The notes below the pieces were generated by a model. It was not told the DNA's origin, made no database searches, and worked only from the letters and a program-made list of their open reading frames with translations. A DNA stretch of 64,000 nucleotides. Origin: Paenibacillus sp. Lineage in GTDB: Bacteria; Bacillota; Bacilli; Paenibacillales; Paenibacillaceae. How positions within the stretch are numbered: position 1 is the stretch's first letter; every line of letters starts with the position of its first letter. The position numbers were made by a program, and so were the translations under genes. Below, piece after piece: positions 8,173 to 16,240 of this stretch. The stretch lies in NCBI GenBank assembly GCA_031254035.1, contig JAIRVF010000057.1, forward strand, positions 28,085 to 92,084, given 5' to 3'.

Positions 8173-9268
8173 TTTTTTTAATAAGCTGCAATGGAAAATC
8201 ATTCTGTTGTTCTTTTTGAGTGTCGCTTTGACTTTGGGCACGTTTTTGGTCATGGAACCGTTGCTCTTAGCTTTCTATCACCGTTTTTATACCTATCTGC
8301 GCCCCATCGTCGATGCCCTATTCCGTTTAAACCGTATCGCTGGCTTTCGCTTTCCGGTTTGGGAGTCCATCGTGGGGATTGTCCTGTTTATCTTCTTCGT
8401 GCTGCTGCTCAGCTGGGGAACCACCCGGAAATTAACAAACATCATCAAAGGCGTGAAGCGGATGGAAGAAGGAAATATGGATGAACGGATTCGGGTCCGT
8501 TCCAATGACGAAATCGGCATGCTCGCCGACCAAATCAATACGATGGCCGAGCGGCTGCAATTCTCCCTACAGGAGGAACGGATGGCCACGCAGGCGAAAA
8601 ACGAGCTGATCACGAACGTATCCCATGATTTGCGGACGCCGTTAACCTCGATCATCGGCTATTTGAGACTGATCGAAGAAGACAAATACAAAGATGAAGT
8701 GGAACTCAGATACTATGTAAATATTGCGTATGAAAAATCGAAGCGAATGAACAGACTCGTTACGGACTTATTCGATTATACGCGCATGGGCTTCGGCCAA
8801 ATCCCGCTGAACCGTTCATCTATCGATTTGGTGCAGCTGATCGGGCAGCTGACGGCGGAATTCACTCTTCAGCTGAAGCACCACCAGATGGAGATCGAGC
8901 TGTTCCCGCCGCAGGAGAAACTGCTGATCTATGGTGATGGGGACAAAATTATGCAGGCGTTTGAGAACCTGATTACCAATGCGATGCGCTATGGAAAGGA
9001 AGGCAAGAAAATTCAAGTCCATGTTGCCAAGGAAAATAAAGAGGCCGTGGTAAGGGTTGTCAATTTCGGTCCTCCGATTCCTTCCATGGAATTGCCTTAT
9101 GTTTTCGACCGATTCTATCGCGTGGAAAAATCACGTTCCCTGGATACAGGTGGCGCCGGCCTTGGACTTGCCATCGTCAAAAGCATCATTGAACTTCATG
9201 AAGGCAGCATTATAGCAACCAGCAGCCCGCAGCAAACTGAATTTATCGCCCGTCTTCCGCTCCAGTAG
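8165..9268 (+). CDS. VanS-like membrane sensor histidine kinase
   Basis: A 367-residue kinase: TM1 (about 11-35), a short extracytoplasmic loop, TM2 (about 66-86), HAMP domain (87-140, NDEIGMLADQINTM), HisKA with phospho-accepting H154 in VSHDLRTPLTSI, and a HATPase domain with N box NLITNAMRYG and G box TGGAGLGLAIVKS. The extracellular loop of only about 30 residues suggests it senses the membrane or an accessory protein rather than binding a large ligand. It overlaps the regulator gene by eight bases, so the two are translationally coupled. Confidence 0.92.
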   Translation: MRSFFNKLQWKIILLFFLSVALTLGTFLVMEPLLLAFYHRFYTYLRPIVDALFRLNRIAGFRFPVWESIVGIVLFIFFVLLLSWGTTRKLTNIIKGVKRMEEGNMDERIRVRSNDEIGMLADQINTMAERLQFSLQEERMATQAKNELITNVSHDLRTPLTSIIGYLRLIEEDKYKDEVELRYYVNIAYEKSKRMNRLVTDLFDYTRMGFGQIPLNRSSIDLVQLIGQLTAEFTLQLKHHQMEIELFPPQEKLLIYGDGDKIMQAFENLITNAMRYGKEGKKIQVHVAKENKEAVVRVVNFGPPIPSMELPYVFDRFYRVEKSRSLDTGGAGLGLAIVKSIIELHEGSIIATSSPQQTEFIARLPLQ

Positions 9269-9291
9269 AACACCCAGATATCACCATAGCA

Positions 9292-9346
9292 AAAAGAGGC
9301 TTGTCCCTAGGTTATATATCAACCTTAAAGGACCAGCCTCTTTTTA
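9292..9346. terminator. Bidirectional terminator between convergent genes
   Basis: AAAAAGAGGCTTGTCC pairs with GGACCAGCCTCTTTTT, giving A and T tracts on both sides. It serves the sensor kinase (plus) and the gene ending at 9347 (minus). Confidence 0.8.
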
Positions 9347-10396
9347 TTATTTCTTCAGCCAGGATAACCATAATGTCTCGTCATCGGACTTATGGTAATG
9401 TTCCACGAGGCGGTTCAGCCGTTCCAGCTGATAGCCATAGTCATACATGGTCGATGCCACGATGGACAAGCGCAGTCTGCTTTCCGGCTGCGAAGCAGTA
9501 TATGCCAGTACATGCTGAAGAAATACATCGTTTTCCTGCAGCAGCTGGCTGGCCTCCATACTGTTCGGCTTCAAATTATCCTCAAACTTTAGCAGTGCAT
9601 ACTCATGCACCTTAATCATCTTTTCCAGCTGCTGATCGAAGAACAAATTGATCTCCTCCGACCGATCGGATTGGAAATAATGCTCCTCTACCGCATCCAG
9701 CACTTCCCGCGCCTTGCGCAGCGTATTCAACATTTGCTTGTATACGACGAGATGGCGGGTTTGGCTGAATTTGGGTCGCTTCAACTTTTTCTGCTCTTCT
9801 TCAAGCAGCTTGTATTTATCCGAAAGGGATTTGATGGAATCCTCGAATGTTCTCTTTTTATCCCGGAAAATATTTTCCTTGAGTTCACCGGAAATAGCCG
9901 TACGCATCAGCAGCGACATTTGGTCAAAGGTGGTTTGGATCTGTCCGGTAAATTGCATTTTCGGTTTAGGCGGAAACAGCAAAATATTGATCAAAAACGC
10001 AGATATGATGCCGATCAAACTCAGCGAGAAGCGCATCAGGGCGAATTGCCATTGTCCCGAAGCTTCCATCACGACGATTACCGTCACCAAAGTCAGGCCG
10101 ATCGTATCACCCATCTTCAGCTTCAAGCAAATCATAATAACGATGATGCAAACAAGTCCAACCGCAATTGGATCATTGGAAAATACGAGGCCTGCAATCA
10201 AAGCTAAAATGGCCCCAAGTGTATTGGTCTGGATCTGGTCCAAAAAATACCGCCAGGAACGGTAAATGGATGGTTGCATCGCGAATATGGCAGCTACAGC
10301 CGCAATGACTGGCGAGGATAAATGTAGCCACTGGCTGAAATATAACGCGAGCGTGACGGCGATTCCCGTCTTCAGCATACGTGCCCCGAATGTCAA
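9347..10396 (-). CDS. Aromatic acid exporter family protein (DUF939/ArAE_1)
   Basis: A 349-residue membrane protein. The first 145 residues form about five to six TM segments (VIAAVAAIFAMQPSIYRSW is typical of the family), followed by a long charged, helical cytoplasmic domain with coiled-coil character around residues 185-215. This is the layout of the Bacillus YqjA/DUF939 group related to aromatic acid exporters; the substrate is unknown. It starts with TTG at 10394-10396, supported by an AGGAGGAG ribosome site about ten bases upstream; no ATG fits as well. It converges on the sensor kinase gene. Confidence 0.8.
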   Translation of the reverse strand: MTFGARMLKTGIAVTLALYFSQWLHLSSPVIAAVAAIFAMQPSIYRSWRYFLDQIQTNTLGAILALIAGLVFSNDPIAVGLVCIIVIMICLKLKMGDTIGLTLVTVIVVMEASGQWQFALMRFSLSLIGIISAFLINILLFPPKPKMQFTGQIQTTFDQMSLLMRTAISGELKENIFRDKKRTFEDSIKSLSDKYKLLEEEQKKLKRPKFSQTRHLVVYKQMLNTLRKAREVLDAVEEHYFQSDRSEEINLFFDQQLEKMIKVHEYALLKFEDNLKPNSMEASQLLQENDVFLQHVLAYTASQPESRLRLSIVASTMYDYGYQLERLNRLVEHYHKSDDETLWLSWLKK

Positions 10397-10630
10397 AGCT
10401 GCATCTCCTCCTATCTTTAATTGGGCTCCATACTGAAATTGATTTTGTTTTTCTATATCTCGGACCGACTCTGTTTTGCTATATAGCGAATATTACCCGT
10501 TGTTCTTCGTAATCATGCAACCGCCTTGCTAGGCATCCCGTTTCTGAAAAAGAGAGTATGTTTTTTCCAAAAGGGCCCATAATAAGTATGGAATATGAAA
10601 GTATAACCATAACATCAATGAGGTGACTAG

Positions 10631-11137
10631 ATGAACAATTTCAGAAAAACATTTTTGGTGGGATCCCTCTCCTGCATTCTGGCTTTAGGGGGACTTTCCT
10701 TTGCGTATACCGCGATTGCGGCCTCCGATACTCAAGCAACACCCTCTTCGGAAGTGATTACGCCGTCTGGAAATGACCAACAGGATGTAAACAATCACAG
10801 ACGCCATGGCCATCACGGCAGAAAATTCATGCTCTTCAAGGATACAGCCACCTTGCTCGACATGACTGAAAAAGATTTGAAAAAGGAATGGGAGCAAGGC
10901 AAATCGCTCCAGCAAATCGCCAAAGAGAAAAAGAACTGGGACGCAGATGTTTTTGTGCAAAAGCTTACCGCTGTTCAAAGCACCAAAATCGATAATGCCG
11001 TCAAAGCGGGTAAAATGACAGAGCAGCAAGCGGATCAGCTGAAGCAAAAACTGCCCGGATCGCTGAAACGTTTTACGCAGCATAAATACCATCCAAGCCA
11101 GAGCCGAAAGATGCCTTCGGCTCATTCCGAAATATAA
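10631..11137 (+). CDS. Small secreted protein of unknown function (DUF2680-like)
   Basis: 168 residues: a signal peptide (hydrophobic 8-30, likely cut after AIAA), a low-complexity Ser/Thr/Asp segment, a His/Arg cluster (NNHRRHGHHGR), then a helical domain beginning LLDMTEKDLKKEWEQGKSLQQIAKEKK. That last pattern resembles the DUF2680-type repeats of small Bacillales exported proteins. The His cluster could bind metal, but that is a guess. The RBS is GAGGTG before the ATG. It appears monocistronic, ending before a bidirectional terminator. Confidence 0.7.
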   Translation: MNNFRKTFLVGSLSCILALGGLSFAYTAIAASDTQATPSSEVITPSGNDQQDVNNHRRHGHHGRKFMLFKDTATLLDMTEKDLKKEWEQGKSLQQIAKEKKNWDADVFVQKLTAVQSTKIDNAVKAGKMTEQQADQLKQKLPGSLKRFTQHKYHPSQSRKMPSAHSEI

Positions 11138-11171
11138 TTCTCCAGCACCATATCAAAACTTTTAGCTCCAG

Positions 11172-11205
11172 AAAAAAATCCTAACGGCTGCGTTAGGATT
11201 TTATT
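11172..11205. terminator. Bidirectional terminator
   Basis: AATCCTAACG/CGTTAGGATT stem with a GCTG loop; A7 on the left and T4 on the right. It separates the secreted-protein gene (plus) from the permease gene (minus), with the stronger T run on the minus strand. Confidence 0.8.
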
Positions 11206-11240
11206 ATGCTGAATTTATCACTCCGATAAAGTTCATGAGC

Positions 11241-12317
11241 TTACTTTCTCTTGCGCCCTTTCTTTCGGATTTGATCCGGCAGAGGATCTTGGGGATGATT
11301 GTTGACAGGCACGTCGAGGAGGTCCAACAGAAACATAAATATAGGCACACCAAGGATCAATCCCCATACCCCGAGGAAATGCTCTGACATAATCAAAACT
11401 GCAAATGTGTAAAAAATGGGGAGATGCGTCTTCTCAGACATAAACTTCGGATTCATCACGTAGGATTCAAACGCATGCAGAACAGCAATCATCACAAGGA
11501 CGTAAATGACTTTCGGAACGCCCCCGATCCCAAAAGCTATGGCACATAGCGGAACGAGTGAGATAATGACACCCATTACCGGAATGAATCCGAGCAGAAA
11601 AATCATTAACCCGAGCGCGAACAGGTTCGGGAAGCCCATGATCCACAGAAACAAAGTAGATAACAATCCGTTGATCACGGCAATCAGAAATTGAACCTCG
11701 ATCACTTTTCCAAACGAAAACGTAAACTTCTTCCCAAAATATGCAAGCTCGTCATAAACATAGGATAGTTTACTCTCTTTGAATTTCCCTGTGAAATTCG
11801 TTACTTTCTCTTTCTCAAGCATGAAGAATAAGCTCATAATAATGGCCAGCGCCAAGTTCAAACTGAATTTACCGACATTCGAAAGCGTGTTAGACACCAG
11901 TCCATAGCCCTGTTTGATATACGCCGCTAAATCAATTTTGTGGAGGTAGTCCAGAATAAGATCCATGACCTTATTGTCCGTAAGCACCACTTTATTGCTG
12001 TAAAAATTAATCACCTGATTGATCAGCGTGTTCAGCTCCGCGATGAGCTTGGGTGCATACATGTATATCCCTATGGACAAAGCAGCCACAAAAATAAGGT
12101 AAATCAGAATAAGCGTGATCTTTGTGCTGATACCCATCCGGTTTGTAAAACGGTTGGTTATGGAAGAATGAGCCCGGTTTACGAGATAGGTAAGGATGAA
12201 AGTGATCAGAATCAGATTCATCATGCTTCTAAACATATACAGAAACAGGAGGAGCAGAATGAGCACCACGACTTTTTTTACGGCAGGAAGCTGAAAAAAA
12301 TCCTTCATTGTCGACAT
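11241..12317 (-). CDS. AI-2E family transporter (UPF0118-type permease)
   Basis: 358 residues, about seven to eight TM segments: two near the N-terminus (17-40 and 65-85), an extracytoplasmic stretch, then a C-terminal bundle with the family signature GLMIFLLGFIPVMGVIISLVP and a final hairpin LGVWGLILGVPIFMFLLDLL. The C-terminus is basic (KKGRKRK). The family includes TqsA-type exporters and Na+/H+ antiporter-like proteins; the substrate is not inferable. The AAAGGAG before the ATG is about 16 bases away, longer than ideal, so the exact start is uncertain. Confidence 0.82.
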   Translation of the reverse strand: MSTMKDFFQLPAVKKVVVLILLLLFLYMFRSMMNLILITFILTYLVNRAHSSITNRFTNRMGISTKITLILIYLIFVAALSIGIYMYAPKLIAELNTLINQVINFYSNKVVLTDNKVMDLILDYLHKIDLAAYIKQGYGLVSNTLSNVGKFSLNLALAIIMSLFFMLEKEKVTNFTGKFKESKLSYVYDELAYFGKKFTFSFGKVIEVQFLIAVINGLLSTLFLWIMGFPNLFALGLMIFLLGFIPVMGVIISLVPLCAIAFGIGGVPKVIYVLVMIAVLHAFESYVMNPKFMSEKTHLPIFYTFAVLIMSEHFLGVWGLILGVPIFMFLLDLLDVPVNNHPQDPLPDQIRKKGRKRK

Positions 12318-12449
12318 TGTTTTGATAACCAGACTCCTTTTTTCTCTAAGTTTCTCTCTTATGGTTATTGTAAATCTCTATGATTTATATTACGCGAGTA
12401 GACTATTTACATGCAAGTAATAACGTCTTAGCTGCAATTTATTTCATGT

Positions 12450-13091
12450 TTATTTCGTCCGTTTACAATATCGCTCAAATAAGGTGATGGAAATCATCAG
12501 CCATGTAGCACTCGCTACGTATCCTCCCAGAATATCGCTCGGATAATGAACCCCCAGGTATATCCGGCTGATCCCGATGAGAAGCGTCAAGGCGATGCCA
12601 GCCGTAATCATAACGATCCTGCCTGCAAACGAAGGAATATGCCGCCAAAGCAAATATGTAATTGCCCCATATAACGAAAAAGCACCCATGGAGTGACCGC
12701 TTGGGAAGCTGAAACCCGTTATTTCGATCAAACGATGTGTGTTAGGTCTAGCCCGCTGGATGATATCTTTAAGGATCAAATTCCATAGTTCGGAACCGCC
12801 AACGGCAATCAGGAACATGATCAGCTCGCGTCGGTGCTTCAAAACGATCATCAGAAAAAAGAAGACCAGGACGAAAATAATGACACTCATTAGTGAGGAA
12901 CCGATAAAGGTGAAAAATTTCATCATTGAAGTCAGCCAGTCATTTTCGAGTCCCTGAACAGCGGATATGACTGCATCGTCAAACCAGGCCATATGATCCG
13001 TAACGACTAGTACCGTTATAATTGCAAATAACACGCCAAAGATAATGCTGGCTGTGACCAGCTTATTAATCCGACTATGCTGCAAATTCAT
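12450..13091 (-). CDS. PAP2-family membrane phosphatase
   Basis: A 213-residue integral membrane phosphatase with the complete three-part active site: KDIIQRARP (motif 1), PSGHS (motif 2) and SRIYLGVHYPSD (motif 3, with the catalytic His and Asp). Five to six TM segments are visible. Members hydrolyse phosphatidate-like lipids or undecaprenyl pyrophosphate; recycling of the cell-wall lipid carrier is plausible but not proved by sequence. The RBS is a GGGGGG stretch followed by TAAGT and ATG. It lies upstream of the AI-2E gene on the same strand with a 132-bp gap. Confidence 0.9.
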   Translation of the reverse strand: MNLQHSRINKLVTASIIFGVLFAIITVLVVTDHMAWFDDAVISAVQGLENDWLTSMMKFFTFIGSSLMSVIIFVLVFFFLMIVLKHRRELIMFLIAVGGSELWNLILKDIIQRARPNTHRLIEITGFSFPSGHSMGAFSLYGAITYLLWRHIPSFAGRIVMITAGIALTLLIGISRIYLGVHYPSDILGGYVASATWLMISITLFERYCKRTK

Positions 13092-13218
13092 ACTTACCCC
13101 CCCAATACTTGGATAACTCTTTTTAATCTTTCACTATTATCCATAAACCCAGTGCCCCTGTCACCCCCCTAGGCCTGTAATCTATGAAAATCACCCCAGG
13201 CTTCCAGGCCGCAGGACA

Positions 13219-13253
13219 TAAAAAACAAGCACCGATGTAGTCGATGCTTGTTT
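13219..13253 (-). terminator. Terminator downstream of the DUF1657 gene
   Basis: AAACAAGCA/TGCTTGTTT stem read on the minus strand and followed by TTTTTT. It lies about 40 bases after the stop of the small DUF1657 gene. Confidence 0.75.
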
Positions 13254-13293
13254 CTTAAGCCATGTCTTGTATGTAACAAGACCTTTGCTATAA

Positions 13294-13500
13294 TTAAAAT
13301 CCTTTGTATTGCGGTTCTTCGTTTTCCAGCTGCTGAACTCTGTTCTCCACCTGCTGCACGATTTGTTGCGTTTGTTGTGCGCAATCGGTAAACAGGTTTT
13401 TAGCCTCTTGGTTTTGCGTGCTGAGCGCAAATGTCTCCAAGTTGGCTTGACAACTTTTCAGAGAAGCGAGAGTCGTTTTAACCTGAGACGCTACTGTCAT
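13294..13500 (-). CDS. Small DUF1657 spore-associated protein
   Basis: 68 residues, helical, without signal peptide or TM: starts MTVASQVKTTLASLKSCQAN and contains two cysteines. It aligns by eye with the C-terminal 50 residues of the divergent DUF421 protein (KxTLxxLKxCQAxLExFxLST, then EAK and a second Cys), so both carry a DUF1657 module. In Bacillales these proteins are encoded with spoVA-type genes linked to spore germination and heat resistance. The ATG at 13498-13500 has AAAGGAGG at 11 bases; a GTG four codons earlier overlaps that site and is rejected. It is transcribed divergently from the DUF421-SpoVAC-SpoVAD genes. Confidence 0.85.
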   Translation of the reverse strand: MTVASQVKTTLASLKSCQANLETFALSTQNQEAKNLFTDCAQQTQQIVQQVENRVQQLENEEPQYKGF

Positions 13501-13626
13501 ATCGGTTCCCACCTCCTTTGCAGTAAGTACAAATCATAATCTAACCTACATTCAAAGAAAAAATTCATAAAAATGTGATGTAAAGTAAATAATTTGGTTA
13601 TTCAGATTGAAATGGAGGTTATGCAA

Positions 13627-14487
13627 ATGCCGGAATGGGTCGAGGTCATTACCCGTACGTTGACAGCAGTCGTCGTTTTGTTCGCGCTTACGCGATTGCT
13701 TGGTAAAAGGCAAATATCCCAATTGTCCTTCTTCGAATATATAACAGGCATCACGATCGGTGACCTGGCTGCGACGATTTCGCTGGACGTCAAAGGAACA
13801 TGGTATTTAGGGATTATTTCCTTATCTGTATGGGTGCTTGTATCTCTCGGCATTGAATTTCTTCAGCTTAAGAGCAAAAAAGCCCGAGACTTTATCGACA
13901 GCAAAAGCACCGTTCTTATTAAGGACGGGAAAATTCTTGAGGATAATCTCAAGAAGGAGCGCCTTACGAATGAAGAACTATTGGAGCAGCTGCGGGGTAA
14001 GGACGTATTCAAAGCATCCGAGGTGGAATTTGCCGTCATGGAGCCAAACGGCGACGTCAACGTGCTGCTCAAAAAAGAAAATCAACCTCTTACACCCTCA
14101 CATCTTGGCATCAAAGTTGGTCCTGAATCAGAGCCGCAAACGGTCATCTTGGATGGAAAATTGATGGATGAACCACTGGCGACCCGCGGATTGAACCGGA
14201 AATGGATTCATACGGAGCTGGAGAAGCTCGGGGTTTTGCTGGAAAACGTTTATGTTGGTCAAGTGGATGCCTACGGACAATTGTACGTCGACTTGTATGA
14301 CGACCAGATCAAGGTGCCGGAGCCGCAGCAGAAAGCGACGCTATATGCCGATTTGAAGAAATGCCAGGCAGATCTTGAAATGTTCAGTTTGTCCACAAAC
14401 TGGCCTGAAGCCAAAACCATGTATGAGCAGTGTTCCATTCCGCTCGAGCAGGTCATCTCGGACGTCAAACCGTTATTAACCCAATAG
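13627..14487 (+). CDS. DUF421 (YetF-type) membrane protein fused to DUF1657
   Basis: 286 residues. Three N-terminal TM segments (about 9-80) with the family motif TRLLGKRQISQLSFFEYITGI, then the cytosolic DUF421 domain (FIDSKSTVLIKDGKI to GLNRKWIHTELEKLG), then an added C-terminal DUF1657 module (about 238-286) ending EQVISDVKPLL. The ATG at 13627 is chosen because TGGAGG lies eight bases upstream; earlier ATGs overlap that site. Neighbours are SpoVAC and SpoVAD, 15 bases and further downstream, implying one operon. DUF421 proteins are common in spore-former germination clusters; their molecular role is not settled. Confidence 0.88.
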   Translation: MPEWVEVITRTLTAVVVLFALTRLLGKRQISQLSFFEYITGITIGDLAATISLDVKGTWYLGIISLSVWVLVSLGIEFLQLKSKKARDFIDSKSTVLIKDGKILEDNLKKERLTNEELLEQLRGKDVFKASEVEFAVMEPNGDVNVLLKKENQPLTPSHLGIKVGPESEPQTVILDGKLMDEPLATRGLNRKWIHTELEKLGVLLENVYVGQVDAYGQLYVDLYDDQIKVPEPQQKATLYADLKKCQADLEMFSLSTNWPEAKTMYEQCSIPLEQVISDVKPLLTQ

Positions 14488-14502
14488 GAGGGCTTTACGT
14501 TT

Positions 14503-14985
14503 ATGGTCAGCCAAAAGAAAAAAAAGCTTACCCCTGTGATGCAGCAATATCAAGAGCTCGCTAAAAAGCGCGAGCCAAGCAAATTTAGTTTCAAAAATCT
14601 GTACAGAGCTTTTCTCGCCGGTGGACTTATTTGCCTCCTAGGACAAGCCGTGCAGCAATTGTTCGTTCATTTCGGGGGTTTTAGCGTAAAGGAAGCTGCC
14701 AGTCCAACCGTTGGTGTTTTGGTGCTGATCTCGGTTATCCTGACCAGCCTTGGGGTATACGATAAGATTTCCCAATGGGCCGGAGCAGGATCAGCCGTGC
14801 CGGTAACCGGATTTGCCAACGCCATGGCCTCCGCAGCTATCGAATACCGCAGAGATGGCCTCGTGCTGGGATTGGGCGGGAGCCTCTTCAAGGTCGCAGG
14901 TCCGGTCATTGTATTCGGCACAGTCGCAGCGTTTGCCGTCGGCGTCGCTCATATCATTATTGACCCCAACATTGTAGGAGGTTGA
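14503..14985 (+). CDS. spoVAC: Stage V sporulation protein AC, DPA channel subunit
   Basis: 160 residues, with a basic cytoplasmic N-terminus (KKKKLTPVMQQYQELAKKREP, typical of SpoVAC) and three to four TM segments. SpoVAC belongs to the inner spore-membrane complex that moves dipicolinic acid during sporulation and germination and has been reported as a mechanosensitive channel. The conserved WAGAGSAVPVTGFANAMASAAIEYRRDG block is present in full. The RBS is AGGAGGG. It is followed after seven bases by spoVAD, suggesting coupled expression in the forespore; I could not identify a convincing sigma-G promoter. Confidence 0.93.
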   Translation: MVSQKKKKLTPVMQQYQELAKKREPSKFSFKNLYRAFLAGGLICLLGQAVQQLFVHFGGFSVKEAASPTVGVLVLISVILTSLGVYDKISQWAGAGSAVPVTGFANAMASAAIEYRRDGLVLGLGGSLFKVAGPVIVFGTVAAFAVGVAHIIIDPNIVGG

Positions 14986-14992
14986 ACCGCTT

Positions 14993-16003
14993 ATGCTGAA
15001 AGGCCATCAAAGCTGGCAGTTTGAAAACAAACCTACCATCCTCTCCACCTATACGACGGTCGGCCCCTTTGAAGGACAAGGCCCACTGGCCGAAGACTTC
15101 GATACTGTACATGCGGATACATATCTCGGGCAGGACACCTGGGAAAAAGCTGAGAGGACGTTGCTTGAGGAAGCAACCAAATTGGCAATCCAGCATGCCG
15201 GGTTGACCGAAGGCCAGATCCAGTTCCATTTTGGCGGCGATCTGATGAACCAAATTGTCTCCAGCAGCTTTGCTGCCCGCACACTGGAGATACCGTATTT
15301 AGGCCTGTTCGGTGCCTGCTCCACATCGATGGAAAGTCTCGCCCTGGCTGCCTATATCGTCAATTCCGGCGGGGCAAAACATACGCTGGCTGCAACCTGC
15401 AGCCATAACTCAAGTGTGGAGAAGCAGTTCAGGTATCCGACGGAATATGGCTCGCAGAAACCCCCAACTTCCCAGTTCACAGTAACCGGGGCAGGGGCGG
15501 CCGTATTAGGCCAAAGCGGGAACGGACCGTACGTTACCTCCGCCACGATCGGACGGGTTGTAGATATGGGCATTACGGACCCGTTTAATATGGGCGCTGC
15601 AATGGCGCCCGCAGCGGTAGATACGATACAGGCCCATTTCCGGGATCTTCAGATTGAACCCGGCTATTACGATCTAATTGTCACTGGGGACTTGTCGAAG
15701 GTCGGATATGAAATTGCTAGCGACCTGTTCAAAAAGCATAATATACCGATGGAGCAAACGACGTTTTCCGATTGTGGCATGATGATCTACGATTACGATA
15801 AACAAAACGTTCAAGCTGGGGCGAGTGGTTGTGCGTGCTCTGCGGTTGTTACTTATGGCCATCTGCTGAACCGGATGCGCCGGGGCGAGCTGAATCGAAT
15901 TTTGGTCGTGGCTACTGGCGCGCTGCTTTCCCCGCTAACATACCAGCAAAACGAATCGATCCCCGGTATCGCCCATGCGGTATCGATCGAACGCGAAAAA
16001 TAA
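14993..16003 (+). CDS. spoVAD: Stage V sporulation protein AD, soluble DPA-binding subunit
   Basis: 336 residues, soluble, thiolase/ketosynthase-like fold. It shows the SpoVAD landmarks GACSTSMESLALA, ATCSHNSSVEKQFRYPTEYG, GYYDLIVTGDLSKVG and the C-terminal GALLSPLTYQQNESIPGIAHAV. The family binds dipicolinic acid on the outer face of the spore inner membrane with SpoVAC and SpoVAE. The RBS is AGGAGG eight bases before the ATG. Usually a spoVAE-like gene follows; here the operon ends at a terminator and the next gene is a foldase, so the third membrane subunit is missing from this locus. Confidence 0.93.
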   Translation: MLKGHQSWQFENKPTILSTYTTVGPFEGQGPLAEDFDTVHADTYLGQDTWEKAERTLLEEATKLAIQHAGLTEGQIQFHFGGDLMNQIVSSSFAARTLEIPYLGLFGACSTSMESLALAAYIVNSGGAKHTLAATCSHNSSVEKQFRYPTEYGSQKPPTSQFTVTGAGAAVLGQSGNGPYVTSATIGRVVDMGITDPFNMGAAMAPAAVDTIQAHFRDLQIEPGYYDLIVTGDLSKVGYEIASDLFKKHNIPMEQTTFSDCGMMIYDYDKQNVQAGASGCACSAVVTYGHLLNRMRRGELNRILVVATGALLSPLTYQQNESIPGIAHAVSIEREK

Positions 16004-16071
16004 AATACCCCACAGGATATAAGGATGTAGGCTTCGTGAAGTTTATACTTCTTTCTTATATCTAAAACAAT

Positions 16072-16111
16072 GCGGCTGTACCCGGCTTCGGTTGGATACG
16101 GCTGTTTTTTT
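16072..16111 (+). terminator. Terminator of the spore cluster
   Basis: A 15-pair stem with one mismatch and several G-U pairs, capped by a TTCG tetraloop (16087-16090), followed by seven T. It ends the DUF421-spoVAC-spoVAD unit. Confidence 0.8.
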
Positions 16112-16240
16112 GCCGATTCTTAAAACAGCATTAAAATTTCCGACTCACAATTAATTTCTTCTTAAGGAATATTGCCGCCGAATCTGGTAAAGTGATACGC
16201 ATAAGTGTTATTGTTTATATTAAAGGAGGAGTTAGGTTTC

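Noticed and set aside
13169-13430. Overlapping frames of 71 and 79 codons beyond the small DUF1657 gene
   Set aside because: They run through the terminator hairpin at 13219-13253 and overlap the DUF1657 gene out of frame.
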